Source: Gammaproteobacteria bacterium (GTDB lineage: Bacteria; Pseudomonadota; Gammaproteobacteria; Steroidobacterales; Rariloculaceae). From it: 64,000 nucleotides of DNA. Positions 1-12,564 of this stretch are shown one piece after another. Position 1 is the first letter of the stretch. Each line of letters starts with the position of its first letter. The translations under genes and the position numbers were made by a program. The stretch lies in the NCBI GenBank assembly GCA_022825505.1, contig JAJDWR010000033.1:1-64000 (forward strand). The letters are read 5' to 3'. Below the pieces are notes generated by a model. That model was not told where the DNA came from. It ran no database searches and saw only the letters and a list, made by a program, of their open reading frames with translations.

Positions 1-423
1 TCCATCCAGGCGCAGATCATCAACCTGCTCATGGATCTGCAGGCGGAATTCGGCCTGGCGCTGATCTTCATCGCCCACGATCTGGCGGTGGTGCGGCACA
101 TCAGCCACCGGATCATGGTCATGTACCTGGGGCAGATCATGGAAGTGGCGTCGCGGCAGGCGCTGTACGAAACGCCCCGTCATCCCTATACGCGGGCGCT
201 CATCAGCGCCGTGCCGATTCCCGACCCGGACAAGGAGCGGGCACGGGATCGGGAGTTGCTGCCGGGGGACCTGCCGTCACCCATCGATCCGCCTTCCGGT
301 TGCCGCTTCAGGACCCGGTGCCGATTTGCCCGGGAGCGCTGTCGGACGGAAGCCCCCCATCTCCGGCCATTGGAAGGCAGCCTGGTGGCTTGCCATAGGG
401 CGGGCGAAGCGGCGCTGGACTGA
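1..423 (+). CDS. Oligopeptide/dipeptide ABC transporter ATP-binding protein, C-terminal part
   Basis: The reading frame is open from the first base, so the gene begins outside the window and only about 140 C-terminal residues are visible. The piece holds the end of an ABC nucleotide-binding domain: the hydrophobic strand and H-loop region [14 protein letters not shown], then YLGQIME. The tail [12 protein letters not shown]-like segment (here [16 protein letters not shown]) and the Cys-containing end [14 protein letters not shown] are typical of the oligopeptide/dipeptide family C-terminal extension (DppF/OppF/DppD type). It would energise peptide import at the inner membrane. Its substrate cannot be told. 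Most gammaproteobacteria carry mnmG upstream of rsmG, so this neighbour is unusual. Confidence 0.9.
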   Translation, partial: SIQAQIINLLMDLQAEFGLALIFIAHDLAVVRHISHRIMVMYLGQIMEVASRQALYETPRHPYTRALISAVPIPDPDKERARDRELLPGDLPSPIDPPSGCRFRTRCRFARERCRTEAPHLRPLEGSLVACHRAGEAALD

Positions 424-467
424 GCACGCGGTCCGGCAGCCTCGTCTTTGCGGAATTTCTGCGCCTA

Positions 468-1157
468 ATGCCGAAACGCCCCACCGAGCGCCCCACCGAG
501 CGCCCCACCGAGCGCCGCGCCGAGCGCTCCACTCTGCGGCTGACCGGGCGCCTCACCGAACGCCTGGCCGAGGTCGGTCTGACATTGGGCCCGGACGCCG
601 CGGAAGCCCTGGCCAGGTATCTCGGGGAGATCCGCCGGTGGAACCGGGTTCACAATCTCACCGCGATCACCGACTCGGAGACGATGATCCGCCGCCACGC
701 GATCGAGAGCCTGGCGCTGCGCCCCCTGCTGGCGGGCAGGCGGGTCGCCGATGCGGGCAGCGGCGCAGGCGTCCCCGGCATACCCCTGGCCATCGCCGAG
801 CCGGACCGGCGTTTCACGCTCATCGAGAGCCGCGGCAAGCGGGCCGCGTTCCTGCGGCATGTACAAGGCGTGCTGGGATTGGTTAACGTTGACGTGCAGC
901 ATCGTCGGGTGGAGTCCATGAACGACGCTGGAACCTTCGATACCATACTCGCCAGGGCGTTGGCGCCGCCTGCGGAATTGCTGCGTCTCACCGCGCATCT
1001 GTGCGCGCCCGACACAGTCATGCTGGTGCCCACCGGCGAGCAGGCCGCCGGCGAATCCGAAGGCCTGGACGACCGGTTTGAAGTACGCAGGGCGGAAGGG
1101 GCAACGACGGACCTGATCGACGGTTCGCTGTTGATCATCACCAGGAAGCGGGGCTGA
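468..1157 (+). CDS. rsmG: 16S rRNA (guanine-527-N7)-methyltransferase RsmG
   Basis: The 229-residue product is a class I SAM-dependent methyltransferase that forms m7G527 in 16S rRNA. Family motifs are clear: RWNRVHNLTAI near the N-terminus, the SAM-binding loop VADAGSGAGVPGIPLAI, and the conserved FDTILARALAP. It is followed at once by parA and parB, the classical order. The ATG at 468 was chosen because no later good start precedes the conserved helix; this gives an N-terminal extension of about 20 residues, very basic and repetitive (RPTE three times), absent from typical family members and encoded by a 12-bp tandem repeat. Function is secure; the exact start is less so. Confidence 0.93.
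   Translation: MPKRPTERPTERPTERRAERSTLRLTGRLTERLAEVGLTLGPDAAEALARYLGEIRRWNRVHNLTAITDSETMIRRHAIESLALRPLLAGRRVADAGSGAGVPGIPLAIAEPDRRFTLIESRGKRAAFLRHVQGVLGLVNVDVQHRRVESMNDAGTFDTILARALAPPAELLRLTAHLCAPDTVMLVPTGEQAAGESEGLDDRFEVRRAEGATTDLIDGSLLIITRKRG
477..524 (+). repeat. 12-bp minisatellite inside rsmG
   Basis: The unit CGCCCCACCGAG occurs three times in direct tandem (477-488, 489-500, 501-512) followed by a copy with two changes (513-524). The period is divisible by three, so copy-number change would keep the frame and alter only the number of RPTE tetrapeptides. Confidence 0.9.
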
Positions 1158-1164
1158 CCAATTC

Positions 1165-1944
1165 GTGGCACAGATCATCGCCATAGCCAACCAGAAGGGC
1201 GGAGTGGGCAAGACCACCACCTGCGTCAATCTCGCCGCGTCCCTGGCCGCCACACGCCGGCGCGTGCTGGTGGTGGACATGGATCCCCAGGGCAATGCGA
1301 CGGTGGGCTGCGGCGTGGACCGGGAGGAGATGGAGGTCACCGTCTGCGACCTGCTCCTCGGGGAAGGCGATGCGGCCGCGGCGATCCGGCCCGCGGGCGT
1401 GGGCGGCTTCGGCGTGCTGCCCGCGAATCGGGATCTCACCGTGGCGGAAGTCCGGCTGCTGAGCCACACGGGGCGCGAGCGCCGGCTCAAGCGGATCCTC
1501 GCGCCGTTGGCAAAGGACTACGATTACGTACTGGTGGATTGCCCACCGGCGATCAACATGCTCACCCTCAACGCCCTGGCGGCGGCCACCGGCGTGCTCA
1601 TACCCATCCAGTGCGAGTACCTGGCCCTGGAAGGCCTGCGGGCGCTGCTGGAGACCGTGGAGGAAATCCGCCGCAGCGTCAATCCGGCGCTGCGGATTCA
1701 CGGTATCCTGCGCACCATGTTCGACGGCAGGACCAATCTCACCAGGGAAGTTTCCAGCCAGCTTCTCGAACACTTCGGTGACGGCGTGTTCCACACCGTC
1801 ATTCCGCGCAACGTCCGCCTGGCGGAAGCGCCCAGTTTCGGCAAGCCCGCGCTCTACCACGACAAGTCTTCCGCCGGGGCGCTGGCGTACCTGGCCCTGG
1901 CCGGAGAAATCAACCGCCGCGAGGCGGTGCCGGCAACGCTTTGA
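1165..1944 (+). CDS. parA: Chromosome partitioning ATPase ParA (Soj)
   Basis: The 259-residue protein is a deviant Walker-type ATPase of the MinD/ParA superfamily. The deviant P-loop KGGVGKTTT lies at residues 11-19, the switch I region DMDPQGNAT follows, and Walker B is VLVDCPP. With ParB it segregates the chromosome origin region. It starts with GTG seven bases after rsmG stops. Length is normal for chromosomal ParA, and the position between rsmG and parB is the usual one near the replication origin in gammaproteobacteria. Confidence 0.96.
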   Translation: MAQIIAIANQKGGVGKTTTCVNLAASLAATRRRVLVVDMDPQGNATVGCGVDREEMEVTVCDLLLGEGDAAAAIRPAGVGGFGVLPANRDLTVAEVRLLSHTGRERRLKRILAPLAKDYDYVLVDCPPAINMLTLNALAAATGVLIPIQCEYLALEGLRALLETVEEIRRSVNPALRIHGILRTMFDGRTNLTREVSSQLLEHFGDGVFHTVIPRNVRLAEAPSFGKPALYHDKSSAGALAYLALAGEINRREAVPATL

Positions 1945-2186
1945 ACGCCTCTTGCAGTGCGGCGCGGGCCGCCGATCGCAGCCCGAACCAATAGCGACAT
2001 GAGCGTGAACGAATACGTTGACTGAAGGGAGGTGTGGCGGGCCGCCAGGGGATGCTTGCGATACAATGAATCGCGCCCGCTCCCGCCCACGAAAGGAATC
2101 CATGGACACCGTGCTCACCGCTCCCGCCACTTGCTGTAAATCAGGTCTCCCGCCCTCGCAATTCTCACGTCCGATGCCGGTGACCG

Positions 2187-3089
2187 ATGCGGCCTAAGCG
2201 ACGAAGTCTCGGCCGCGGGCTGGAGGCGCTGCTGGGCACGGATCCCATCGCGCCGCAGCCGGCCGCGCAGGAAGGTTTGCGCGAGCTGCCCGTCGATCTC
2301 CTCGAACGGGGCCGCTACCAGCCGCGGGTGGACATGCGCCAGGAGTCGCTGCAGGAACTGGCCGACTCCATTCGCGCCCAGGGCCTGGTGCAGCCGATCA
2401 TCGTACGCCCCCTGGACGCCGAGGAAGGCGGCGCCGAGACCCGCTACGAGATCGTCGCCGGGGAGCGGCGCTGGCGCGCTGCCCAACTGGCCGGGCTGGA
2501 CGCGATTCCCGCCCTGGTCAGGGACATGTCCAATCGGGAGGCGGTGGCGGTCGGGCTCATCGAGAACATGCAGCGGGAGGACCTGAACCCGCTGGAGGAG
2601 GCCGGTGCGCTGAGGCGCCTGGTGAACGAATTCGAGATGACCCACGCCGAGGCGGCAGGCGCCGTGGGCCGCTCAAGGGCCACCGTGACCAACCTGATGC
2701 GGTTGCTGGAGTTGCCCGACGAGGTCAAGGAACTGGTCGAGGCAAGGTCGTTGAACATGGGGCATGCGAGGGCGCTGTTGGCGCTGGAAGACCCCGATGC
2801 GCTGGTGGATCTGGCCCGGCGCGCCGTCAGGCGCGGCTGGAGCGTGCGGGAGACCGAACGCGCCGTGAACCGGCTGGCACGGCCCGCCGTGAATCCGCCG
2901 ACTCCGGCCACGGATCCCGACGTGCAGCGGCTCGAAACCCAGTTGAGCGACCGCCTGGGCGCATCGGTCCGGATCGATCACCGGGCAAAGGGAGGACGGG
3001 TCATCATCCGATACCATGGCATGGATGAACTGGAGGGCATCATCGAGCAGCTTCGGCCCCGGTCGGGAGGGGATCCCGGCTTGCCGTAA
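2187..3089 (+). CDS. parB: Chromosome partitioning protein ParB
   Basis: The 300-residue protein begins with the typical MRPKRRSLGRGLEALLG segment that contacts ParA. It then shows the ParB/Srx CTPase-type N-terminal domain with the GERRWRA arginine patch, the ENMQREDLNP segment, a helix-turn-helix DNA-binding region (about residues 150-190), and a C-terminal dimerisation domain. It would load on parS sites and form the partition complex. The ATG at 2187 gives the family start. It is separated from parA by about 240 bases in which I see no gene and no parS palindrome. Confidence 0.95.
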   Translation: MRPKRRSLGRGLEALLGTDPIAPQPAAQEGLRELPVDLLERGRYQPRVDMRQESLQELADSIRAQGLVQPIIVRPLDAEEGGAETRYEIVAGERRWRAAQLAGLDAIPALVRDMSNREAVAVGLIENMQREDLNPLEEAGALRRLVNEFEMTHAEAAGAVGRSRATVTNLMRLLELPDEVKELVEARSLNMGHARALLALEDPDALVDLARRAVRRGWSVRETERAVNRLARPAVNPPTPATDPDVQRLETQLSDRLGASVRIDHRAKGGRVIIRYHGMDELEGIIEQLRPRSGGDPGLP

Positions 3090-3151
3090 GGCGGCGGAAT
3101 CCATCGGTACGAATCCGCCCAACACAGTCGGGCAGCGGCGCCGGTTTCGCC

Positions 3152-3180
3152 TTGATCGGCAGCCCACAAATCTATAGGAT
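3152..3180 (+). promoter_or_regulatory. Candidate sigma-70 promoter of the atp operon
   Basis: TTGATC (3152-3157) and TAGGAT (3175-3180) are separated by 17 bases, each matching four of six consensus positions. They lie about 105 bases before the atpI start in the parB-atpI gap, the expected place. Assigned by eye only. Confidence 0.4.
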
Positions 3181-3283
3181 ACCGCGGCGTTCGAGCAGTT
3201 GAATTTCCTCATCCAAGCGACGCCGCCGGTGTGGCTTTTTCCTTGACCAGACGAGCTGGAAATTACGGGCAAACGGTCCGCTT

Positions 3284-4557
<1,274 letters not shown>

Positions 4558-4588
4558 TCCGAAGGCTTCGCGGCCTTGCTGAATTTAG

Positions 4589-4897
<309 letters not shown>

Positions 4898-4932
4898 CCT
4901 GAACTGAACGACTTCGTTCCTGGAGGCAACCC

Positions 4933-5403
4933 GTGAGCATCAACGTCACGCTATTCGTACAGATGCTGGTCTTCGCCCTTCTGGTGTGGTTCACCATGAC
5001 CTACATATGGCCGGTGATCCGCCAGGCCATGGACGAACGCGAACAGCAGATCGCCGACGGTCTTGCCGCTGCGGACAAGGGCCGCAGCGACCTGGAGTCG
5101 GCGGAGGCAGAAGCGCAGACCATCATCGCGGCGGCCCGCGATCAGGCCCGCGACATCCTCAACAAGGCCTCGTCCCGCGCAACGGGCATCGTTGACGAGG
5201 CCCGCTCGCAGGGCGAGGACGAGAAGCGCAAGCGGCTCGAAAGCGCACAGCAGGAGATCGACGTGGAAGTCAATCGGGCTCGCGACGAACTTCGGCACCA
5301 GGTGGCGACCATTGCCGTGGCCGGCGCGGAGAAGGTTCTGGCCCGGGAAATCGACGCCGAAGCTCACCGCGAACTGCTGGACCGCCTGGCTGCGGAACTG
5401 TAG
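4933..5403 (+). CDS. atpF: F0F1 ATP synthase subunit b
   Basis: This 156-residue peripheral-stalk protein has one N-terminal membrane helix (about residues 5-27) and a long charged, alanine-rich helix that forms the dimeric right-handed coiled coil. It connects subunit a to the delta subunit. Length equals that of the E. coli protein. The GTG start at 4933 has a TGGAGG ribosome-binding site. Confidence 0.96.
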   Translation: MSINVTLFVQMLVFALLVWFTMTYIWPVIRQAMDEREQQIADGLAAADKGRSDLESAEAEAQTIIAAARDQARDILNKASSRATGIVDEARSQGEDEKRKRLESAQQEIDVEVNRARDELRHQVATIAVAGAEKVLAREIDAEAHRELLDRLAAEL

Positions 5404-5430
5404 CGGGTGGAGCAGGACGGGTGACATTCC

Positions 5431-5985
5431 ATGGCTGAGACCGGCGCACTGGCGCGGCCCTACGCCCGCGCAATCTTCGAACTGGCCCGGGAAGACGGCA
5501 GTCTGCCGGCCTGGTCGGATGCCCTTGGGGCCGTCGGCGACGTCGTGGCCAATCCGGACGCGAGGGCATTTCTGGCCAGGCGCGAGCACGACGACGAGGC
5601 GCGGGTTTCGTTCCTGTTGTCGGTTTGCGGTGCCGCCGGAGACGGGCAGATGCTCGCCACCGGGCGGGGCCGCAACCTGCTGCGGTTGCTTGCCGAGAAT
5701 CGCCGTCTCGAGGTGCTGCCGGAAATCTCCGCCCAGTTCGACGCACTCAAGGCCCGGGCGGAGAACACGGTCAAGGTCCGGTTGGTTACGGCCGCCGGTG
5801 TGGAGGAGAGCATCGTCAGCCGAATTGGCGCGGCCTTGGAACGCAAGCTGGGCCGGGCCGTGGAAGTGGAATTGCAGCAGGACCCCGAATTGCTTGGCGG
5901 CGCGGTCATCGAGGCCGAGGGCCAGGTGATCGACGGGTCCGTGAAGAGCCGGCTGAGCGAACTCGCCGGCGCGTTGACCGCCTGA
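5431..5985 (+). CDS. atpH: F0F1 ATP synthase subunit delta
   Basis: The 184-residue protein links the b stalk to the top of the alpha3beta3 head. Family features are the start ([12 protein letters not shown]) and the C-terminal segment with [25 protein letters not shown]. It lies between atpF and atpA as in the standard operon. Confidence 0.96.
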   Translation: MAETGALARPYARAIFELAREDGSLPAWSDALGAVGDVVANPDARAFLARREHDDEARVSFLLSVCGAAGDGQMLATGRGRNLLRLLAENRRLEVLPEISAQFDALKARAENTVKVRLVTAAGVEESIVSRIGAALERKLGRAVEVELQQDPELLGGAVIEAEGQVIDGSVKSRLSELAGALTA

Positions 5986-6010
5986 TGTAGCGCAGGCAAG
6001 AGGAAATCAC

Positions 6011-7552
<1,542 letters not shown>

Positions 7553-7582
7553 GCACCTGCAGCGAGGCACGAGGAAGGCTGA

Positions 7583-8443
7583 ATGGCAGTCGGCAAGGAA
7601 ATCCGGACCAAGATCAACAGCGTGAAGAACACGCAGAAGATCACGCGCGCCATGGAGATGGTCGCGGCCTCCAAGCTGCGCAAGACCCAGGACCGGATGA
7701 ACGCCGCCAAGCCCTATGCCGAGAGCATCCGCCGGGTGATCGGCCATTTGTCCCAGGCCGGCCCCGACTTCCACAATCCGTACCTGGAAACCCGGGAGAT
7801 CAAGCGGGTCGGCTACCTGGTGGTCACCACCGACCGGGGCCTGTGCGGTTCGCTCAATGTCAACTTGTTCCGAGCATTGCTCAACGACATCAGCCGCTGG
7901 AACGATCAGGGCGTCGAAGTCGATCTGTGCATCCTGGGCGCCAAGGGACTGGCGTATTTCCGCCGGCTGAAGACCAACATCGTGTCGGCGGCGACGCACC
8001 TGGGCGACGTGCCCAAGGTGGCGGACCTGGTCGGCCCCATCGCCACCATGACGGGCGCCTACAGGGAGGGGACGATCGACCGATTGTTCTTGGCCTACAA
8101 CGATTTCATCAATACCATGACCCAGCGGCCGACCATCGACACGCTGGTGCCGGTGGAGCCCGTGGACGCGGAAGAGCTTCAGGACCACTGGGATTACATC
8201 TACGAGCCGGATGCCGCGGAGCTGCTGAACAACGTCCTGGAGCGGTACCTGGAGGCCCAGGTGTATCGCGGCGCCGTGGAGAACGTCGCCTGCGAGATGG
8301 CATCGAAAATGGTGGCCATGAAGGCGGCGACCGACAATGCCGGCAAGTTCATCGATCAACTGCAACTGGCCTACAACAAGGCGCGCCAGGCAGCGATCAC
8401 ACAGGAGATATCGGAAATCGTCGGCGGCGCGGCAGCCGTCTAG
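7583..8443 (+). CDS. atpG: F0F1 ATP synthase subunit gamma
   Basis: The 286-residue protein is the rotating central shaft of F1. The N-terminal helix ([20 protein letters not shown]) and the C-terminal helix ([21 protein letters not shown]) are the two conserved coiled-coil partners. The middle holds the Rossmann-like domain with [11 protein letters not shown]. Length is typical. Confidence 0.97.
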   Translation: MAVGKEIRTKINSVKNTQKITRAMEMVAASKLRKTQDRMNAAKPYAESIRRVIGHLSQAGPDFHNPYLETREIKRVGYLVVTTDRGLCGSLNVNLFRALLNDISRWNDQGVEVDLCILGAKGLAYFRRLKTNIVSAATHLGDVPKVADLVGPIATMTGAYREGTIDRLFLAYNDFINTMTQRPTIDTLVPVEPVDAEELQDHWDYIYEPDAAELLNNVLERYLEAQVYRGAVENVACEMASKMVAMKAATDNAGKFIDQLQLAYNKARQAAITQEISEIVGGAAAV

Positions 8444-9856
<1,413 letters not shown>

Positions 9857-9874
9857 GGCCCGGTTGCTACAGTC

Positions 9875-10291
9875 ATGGCCACCATCCAGGTCGACATCGT
9901 CAGCGCCGAAGGAGCGATCTACTCCGGGGAGGCGGAGATGGTGTTTGCGCCCGGCGTGCTCGGGGAGATCGGCATCGCGCCGCGTCACGCACCCCTGCTG
10001 ACGCACTTGAGGCCCGGAGAGGTCCGGGTGCAGCCGCCCGAAGGCGAGGAGCAGTTCTTCTTCGTGACCGGAGGCGTGCTCGAAGTGCAGCCGCGGCTGG
10101 TGACCGTCCTGGCGGACAGCGCCGCGCGAGCCGAGGACCTGGACGAAGCCGCGGCGCTGGCGGCGCGCGAGCGGGCCCGCGAGGCGCTGGAAGGCGGCAG
10201 CGGCGAAATCGACCTGGCGCAGGCGCAGCGGGAACTCGTCGAGGCCGAGGCCCGTTACCGGGCGGCGGAGAAGCTCAGGGGAAGGCGCTGA
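9875..10291 (+). CDS. atpC: F0F1 ATP synthase subunit epsilon
   Basis: The 138-residue protein has an N-terminal beta-sandwich (GEIGIAPRHAPLLT is the family motif) and a C-terminal helical hairpin that can inhibit ATP hydrolysis. It closes the operon: all nine atp genes lie in the usual order with short gaps. Confidence 0.97.
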   Translation: MATIQVDIVSAEGAIYSGEAEMVFAPGVLGEIGIAPRHAPLLTHLRPGEVRVQPPEGEEQFFFVTGGVLEVQPRLVTVLADSAARAEDLDEAAALAARERAREALEGGSGEIDLAQAQRELVEAEARYRAAEKLRGRR

Positions 10292-10325
10292 GGCGAGAGA
10301 TCGGGGTTCCAGCCGGTATGATCGG

Positions 10326-10348
10326 GCGCGTTTGCACATGAAACGCGC
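10326..10348 (+). terminator. Hairpin after atpC, terminator-like but without T tract
   Basis: GCGCGTTT and AAACGCGC form a perfect eight-base-pair stem around a seven-base loop, 35 bases past the atpC stop. No run of T follows, so it may act as an mRNA 3'-end stabiliser or weak terminator separating the atp operon from the toxin-antitoxin genes. Confidence 0.4.
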
Positions 10349-10410
10349 AGCCGCACCTCCCCGGTGTCATTTGAATTCCTGGTTCGCGTGAGTTGACTGA
10401 ACGCGCCGCC

Positions 10411-10448
10411 TTGACTAATCTCCTTACTGATTTCGAATATTTGTAAGG
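10411..10448 (+). promoter_or_regulatory. Probable promoter and operator of the toxin-antitoxin pair
   Basis: TTGACT at 10411 could be a -35 box, with an A+T-rich -10 region near 10435. The inverted repeat CCTTAC (10422-10427) and GTAAGG (10443-10448) brackets the -10 region and overlaps the ribosome-binding site TAAGGAGG of the antitoxin. Antitoxins with AbrB folds usually repress their own promoter by binding such repeats. The stretch is visibly richer in A+T than the flanking genes. Confidence 0.45.
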
Positions 10449-10456
10449 AGGGTGTC

Positions 10457-10699
10457 GTGATCGTGAAGATAACCTCAAAGCGGCAGGTCACGTTTCCGGC
10501 CCGCGTGCTCGACGCACTGGGCGTCGGCCCGGGTGACCGCCTTGAACTGGAAGAAGGCGATGATGGTTTCATCCTTCGGCCAAGGCGAATAGATCCTTCC
10601 CATCTGGGTACCTTGCACGACAAGATTCAGCGAGGCCTTGGCACATTCGATCTGGCGGCCTTTCGGGAGCAGGCACGTGACCCGACGCTTCGGGATTGA
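10457..10699 (+). CDS. AbrB/SpoVT-family antitoxin
   Basis: This 80-residue protein starts with the swapped-hairpin AbrB fold: VKITSKRQVTFPARVLDALGVGPGDRLELEE, then a strand GFILRPRR. Such proteins bind DNA as dimers, and the C-terminal tail neutralises the partner toxin. It starts with GTG behind a good TAAGGAGG site and overlaps the PIN toxin gene by 23 bases. Together they form a VapBC-like type II toxin-antitoxin module. Confidence 0.85.
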   Translation: MIVKITSKRQVTFPARVLDALGVGPGDRLELEEGDDGFILRPRRIDPSHLGTLHDKIQRGLGTFDLAAFREQARDPTLRD

Positions 10700-11078
10700 C
10701 ACCTCCGTCCTGGTCAGGCTGCTTACAAGGGACCCGCAAGACGAATACGAGCGGTGCGTTACGAGGCTAACGGCATTGGTTGAGGAGCAAGACTGCGAGA
10801 TATTCGCTTCCAATCAGGTTGTTGGGGAAGCCTATATCGCAGTGCAACATCATTATGGCGTTTCTAGGGAGGATGCCAGATCCGCCTTGTTGAGGCTCCT
10901 GGGGAGCAGCGGGCTGGTGCGCCCGTTGAACGGCAGAACGGTCATTCAAGCACTCATGGCAACCGGCAGGCCGGGCCTGTTCGACCGGCTGATCGCGAAC
11001 GACTACGATCGTTCGGATCTGGTTGTTTTCACGCTGGATCGAAAAATGGCCAAGCTACCGAATGCACGAAAGCTGTAG
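10677..11078 (+). CDS. PIN-domain toxin (VapC-like ribonuclease)
   Basis: With the GTG at 10677 the product has 133 residues and begins VTRRFGIDTSVLVRLL, the canonical first strand of a PIN domain with its acidic residue. A conserved glutamate lies in NQVVGEAYIAV and a further acidic cluster in NDYDRSDLVVFTLDRKMAKL, giving the usual metal-binding set of a PIN nuclease. It overlaps the AbrB antitoxin, which supports pairing. An ATG at 10638 would add 13 residues before the conserved fold and is less likely. It probably cleaves RNA; the target is unknown. Confidence 0.82.
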   Translation: MTRRFGIDTSVLVRLLTRDPQDEYERCVTRLTALVEEQDCEIFASNQVVGEAYIAVQHHYGVSREDARSALLRLLGSSGLVRPLNGRTVIQALMATGRPGLFDRLIANDYDRSDLVVFTLDRKMAKLPNARKL

Positions 11079-11118
11079 TATCGCTGCGTGAATGGGTCGG
11101 TGAATCGGTAAACGTTCC

Positions 11119-12558
11119 ATGGCAAGAGGCAATGACGGAAACTTGATGCAGCATGGCGTGGAAAGTGCTTCCCTGGGGCGAGATGCGTCCATTCCCGTAA
11201 CCGTAGTCGTCCTTGCCGCCGGCCAGGGGCAGCGCATGAACTCCTCGCGGCCAAAAGTCCTGCAACCCCTCGCCGGACGGCCGATGCTGGCTCACGTTCT
11301 GGACGCGGCGGAGGCGCTGAATCCGGATGCGCTCAACGTCGTTCATGGGCACAGCGGCGAGGCGGTGAGGGCCGCCTTCGCAGACCGCGACCTGGCCTGG
11401 ACCCACCAGGCCGAACAACTGGGTACCGGACATGCGCTGGCGCAAGCGCTGCCGAGTCTGGAAGATGGGAATCGGGTTCTTGTTCTCTGCGGCGACATGC
11501 CGCTGGTTTCGGCCGCCAGCCTGGAACGGCTGATCGAACAGACCGATGGCCGAGGGGTGGGCCTGTTGACCGCTACAGTCGATGATCCATCCGGCTACGG
11601 CCGCGTTTTGCGCGACGATACGGGGTCCGTCGTGGCGGTGGTCGAGGACGCGGATGCCACGCCGGAAGAGCTCGCCGTCAAGGAAATCAACACGGGCGTC
11701 ATGGTGCTGCCTGCCGAGGCGGCCCGGCGCTGGCTGGACCGCCTGGACCGCACCAACACCCAGGGTGAGCTTTACCTCACCGACGTGATTGCCATGGCGG
11801 TGGCCGATGGTGTGCCGGTATGCGGCGTGCCGGTGGCCGACGCGGCAGAGGCGATTGGTATCAACGACCGTCGGCAACTGGCTCTGGCCGAGCGCGCCAT
11901 CCAGCAGCGCTATTCCCGGGAGTTGCTGGACCGGGGCGTCACGCTCGCCGACCCATGCCGCTTCGACCTTCGCGGCCGGTTGGCCGTGGGCCGGGACGTG
12001 TTCATCGATGTGGGCGCGGTTTTCAGCGGCGATGTGACGCTCGGGGACCGGGTCCGCATCGGCCCCAACGCCGTCATCTCGAACAGCCGGCTCGGCGACG
12101 ACTGCACGGTGCACGCTCACTGCGTCATCGATGGCGTGATCGCCGGCAGTCGCTGCGAGATTGGCCCGTTTTCGCGATTGCGGCCGGGGACCGAGTTCGA
12201 CGAGCAGGTCAAGGTGGGCAATTTCGTCGAGGTCAAGGCCGGGCGGCTGGAAACCGGAGTCAAGGTCAACCACCTGAGTTATGTCGGCGATACGCGCATC
12301 GGCCGCGACTCCAACGTGGGCGCGGGCACCGTGACCTGCAACTACGACGGCGCCGGCAAGCACCGCACCGAGATCGGCGAGCGGGTGTTCGTGGGTTCCG
12401 GTTCGATGCTGGTGGCGCCGCTGCAGGTGGGCGAAGGTGCGACCATCGCGGCGGGTTCGACGATTACCAGGGACGTGCCTCCCGGAACCCTGGCCGTGGC
12501 GCGGAAACGCCAGAGTACGGTCAAGGGCTGGAAGCGGCCGACCAAGAGAGAATCGTAG
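11119..12558 (+). CDS. glmU: Bifunctional UDP-GlcNAc pyrophosphorylase / GlcN-1-P N-acetyltransferase GlmU
   Basis: The 479-residue enzyme makes UDP-N-acetylglucosamine. The N-terminal nucleotidyltransferase shows VVVLAAGQGQRMNSSRPKVL, the QLGTGHA and LCGDMPL motifs. The C-terminal half is a left-handed beta-helix acetyltransferase with the LRPGTEF, NFVEVK and GAGTVTCNYDG segments. The ATG at 11119 leaves about 25 residues before the conserved start; the ATG at 11146 is an alternative. glmS follows after six bases, so the two enzymes of amino-sugar supply are coupled. Confidence 0.96.
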   Translation: MARGNDGNLMQHGVESASLGRDASIPVTVVVLAAGQGQRMNSSRPKVLQPLAGRPMLAHVLDAAEALNPDALNVVHGHSGEAVRAAFADRDLAWTHQAEQLGTGHALAQALPSLEDGNRVLVLCGDMPLVSAASLERLIEQTDGRGVGLLTATVDDPSGYGRVLRDDTGSVVAVVEDADATPEELAVKEINTGVMVLPAEAARRWLDRLDRTNTQGELYLTDVIAMAVADGVPVCGVPVADAAEAIGINDRRQLALAERAIQQRYSRELLDRGVTLADPCRFDLRGRLAVGRDVFIDVGAVFSGDVTLGDRVRIGPNAVISNSRLGDDCTVHAHCVIDGVIAGSRCEIGPFSRLRPGTEFDEQVKVGNFVEVKAGRLETGVKVNHLSYVGDTRIGRDSNVGAGTVTCNYDGAGKHRTEIGERVFVGSGSMLVAPLQVGEGATIAAGSTITRDVPPGTLAVARKRQSTVKGWKRPTKRES

Positions 12559-12564
12559 CCCGGC

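Noticed and set aside
2018-2067. Promoter TTGACT/TACAAT before parB
   Set aside because: The two boxes are 38 bases apart, far too distant for one sigma-70 promoter.
1945-2186. parS site between parA and parB
   Set aside because: I looked for the 16-bp parS palindrome near parAB and did not find a close match; the site may lie outside the window.
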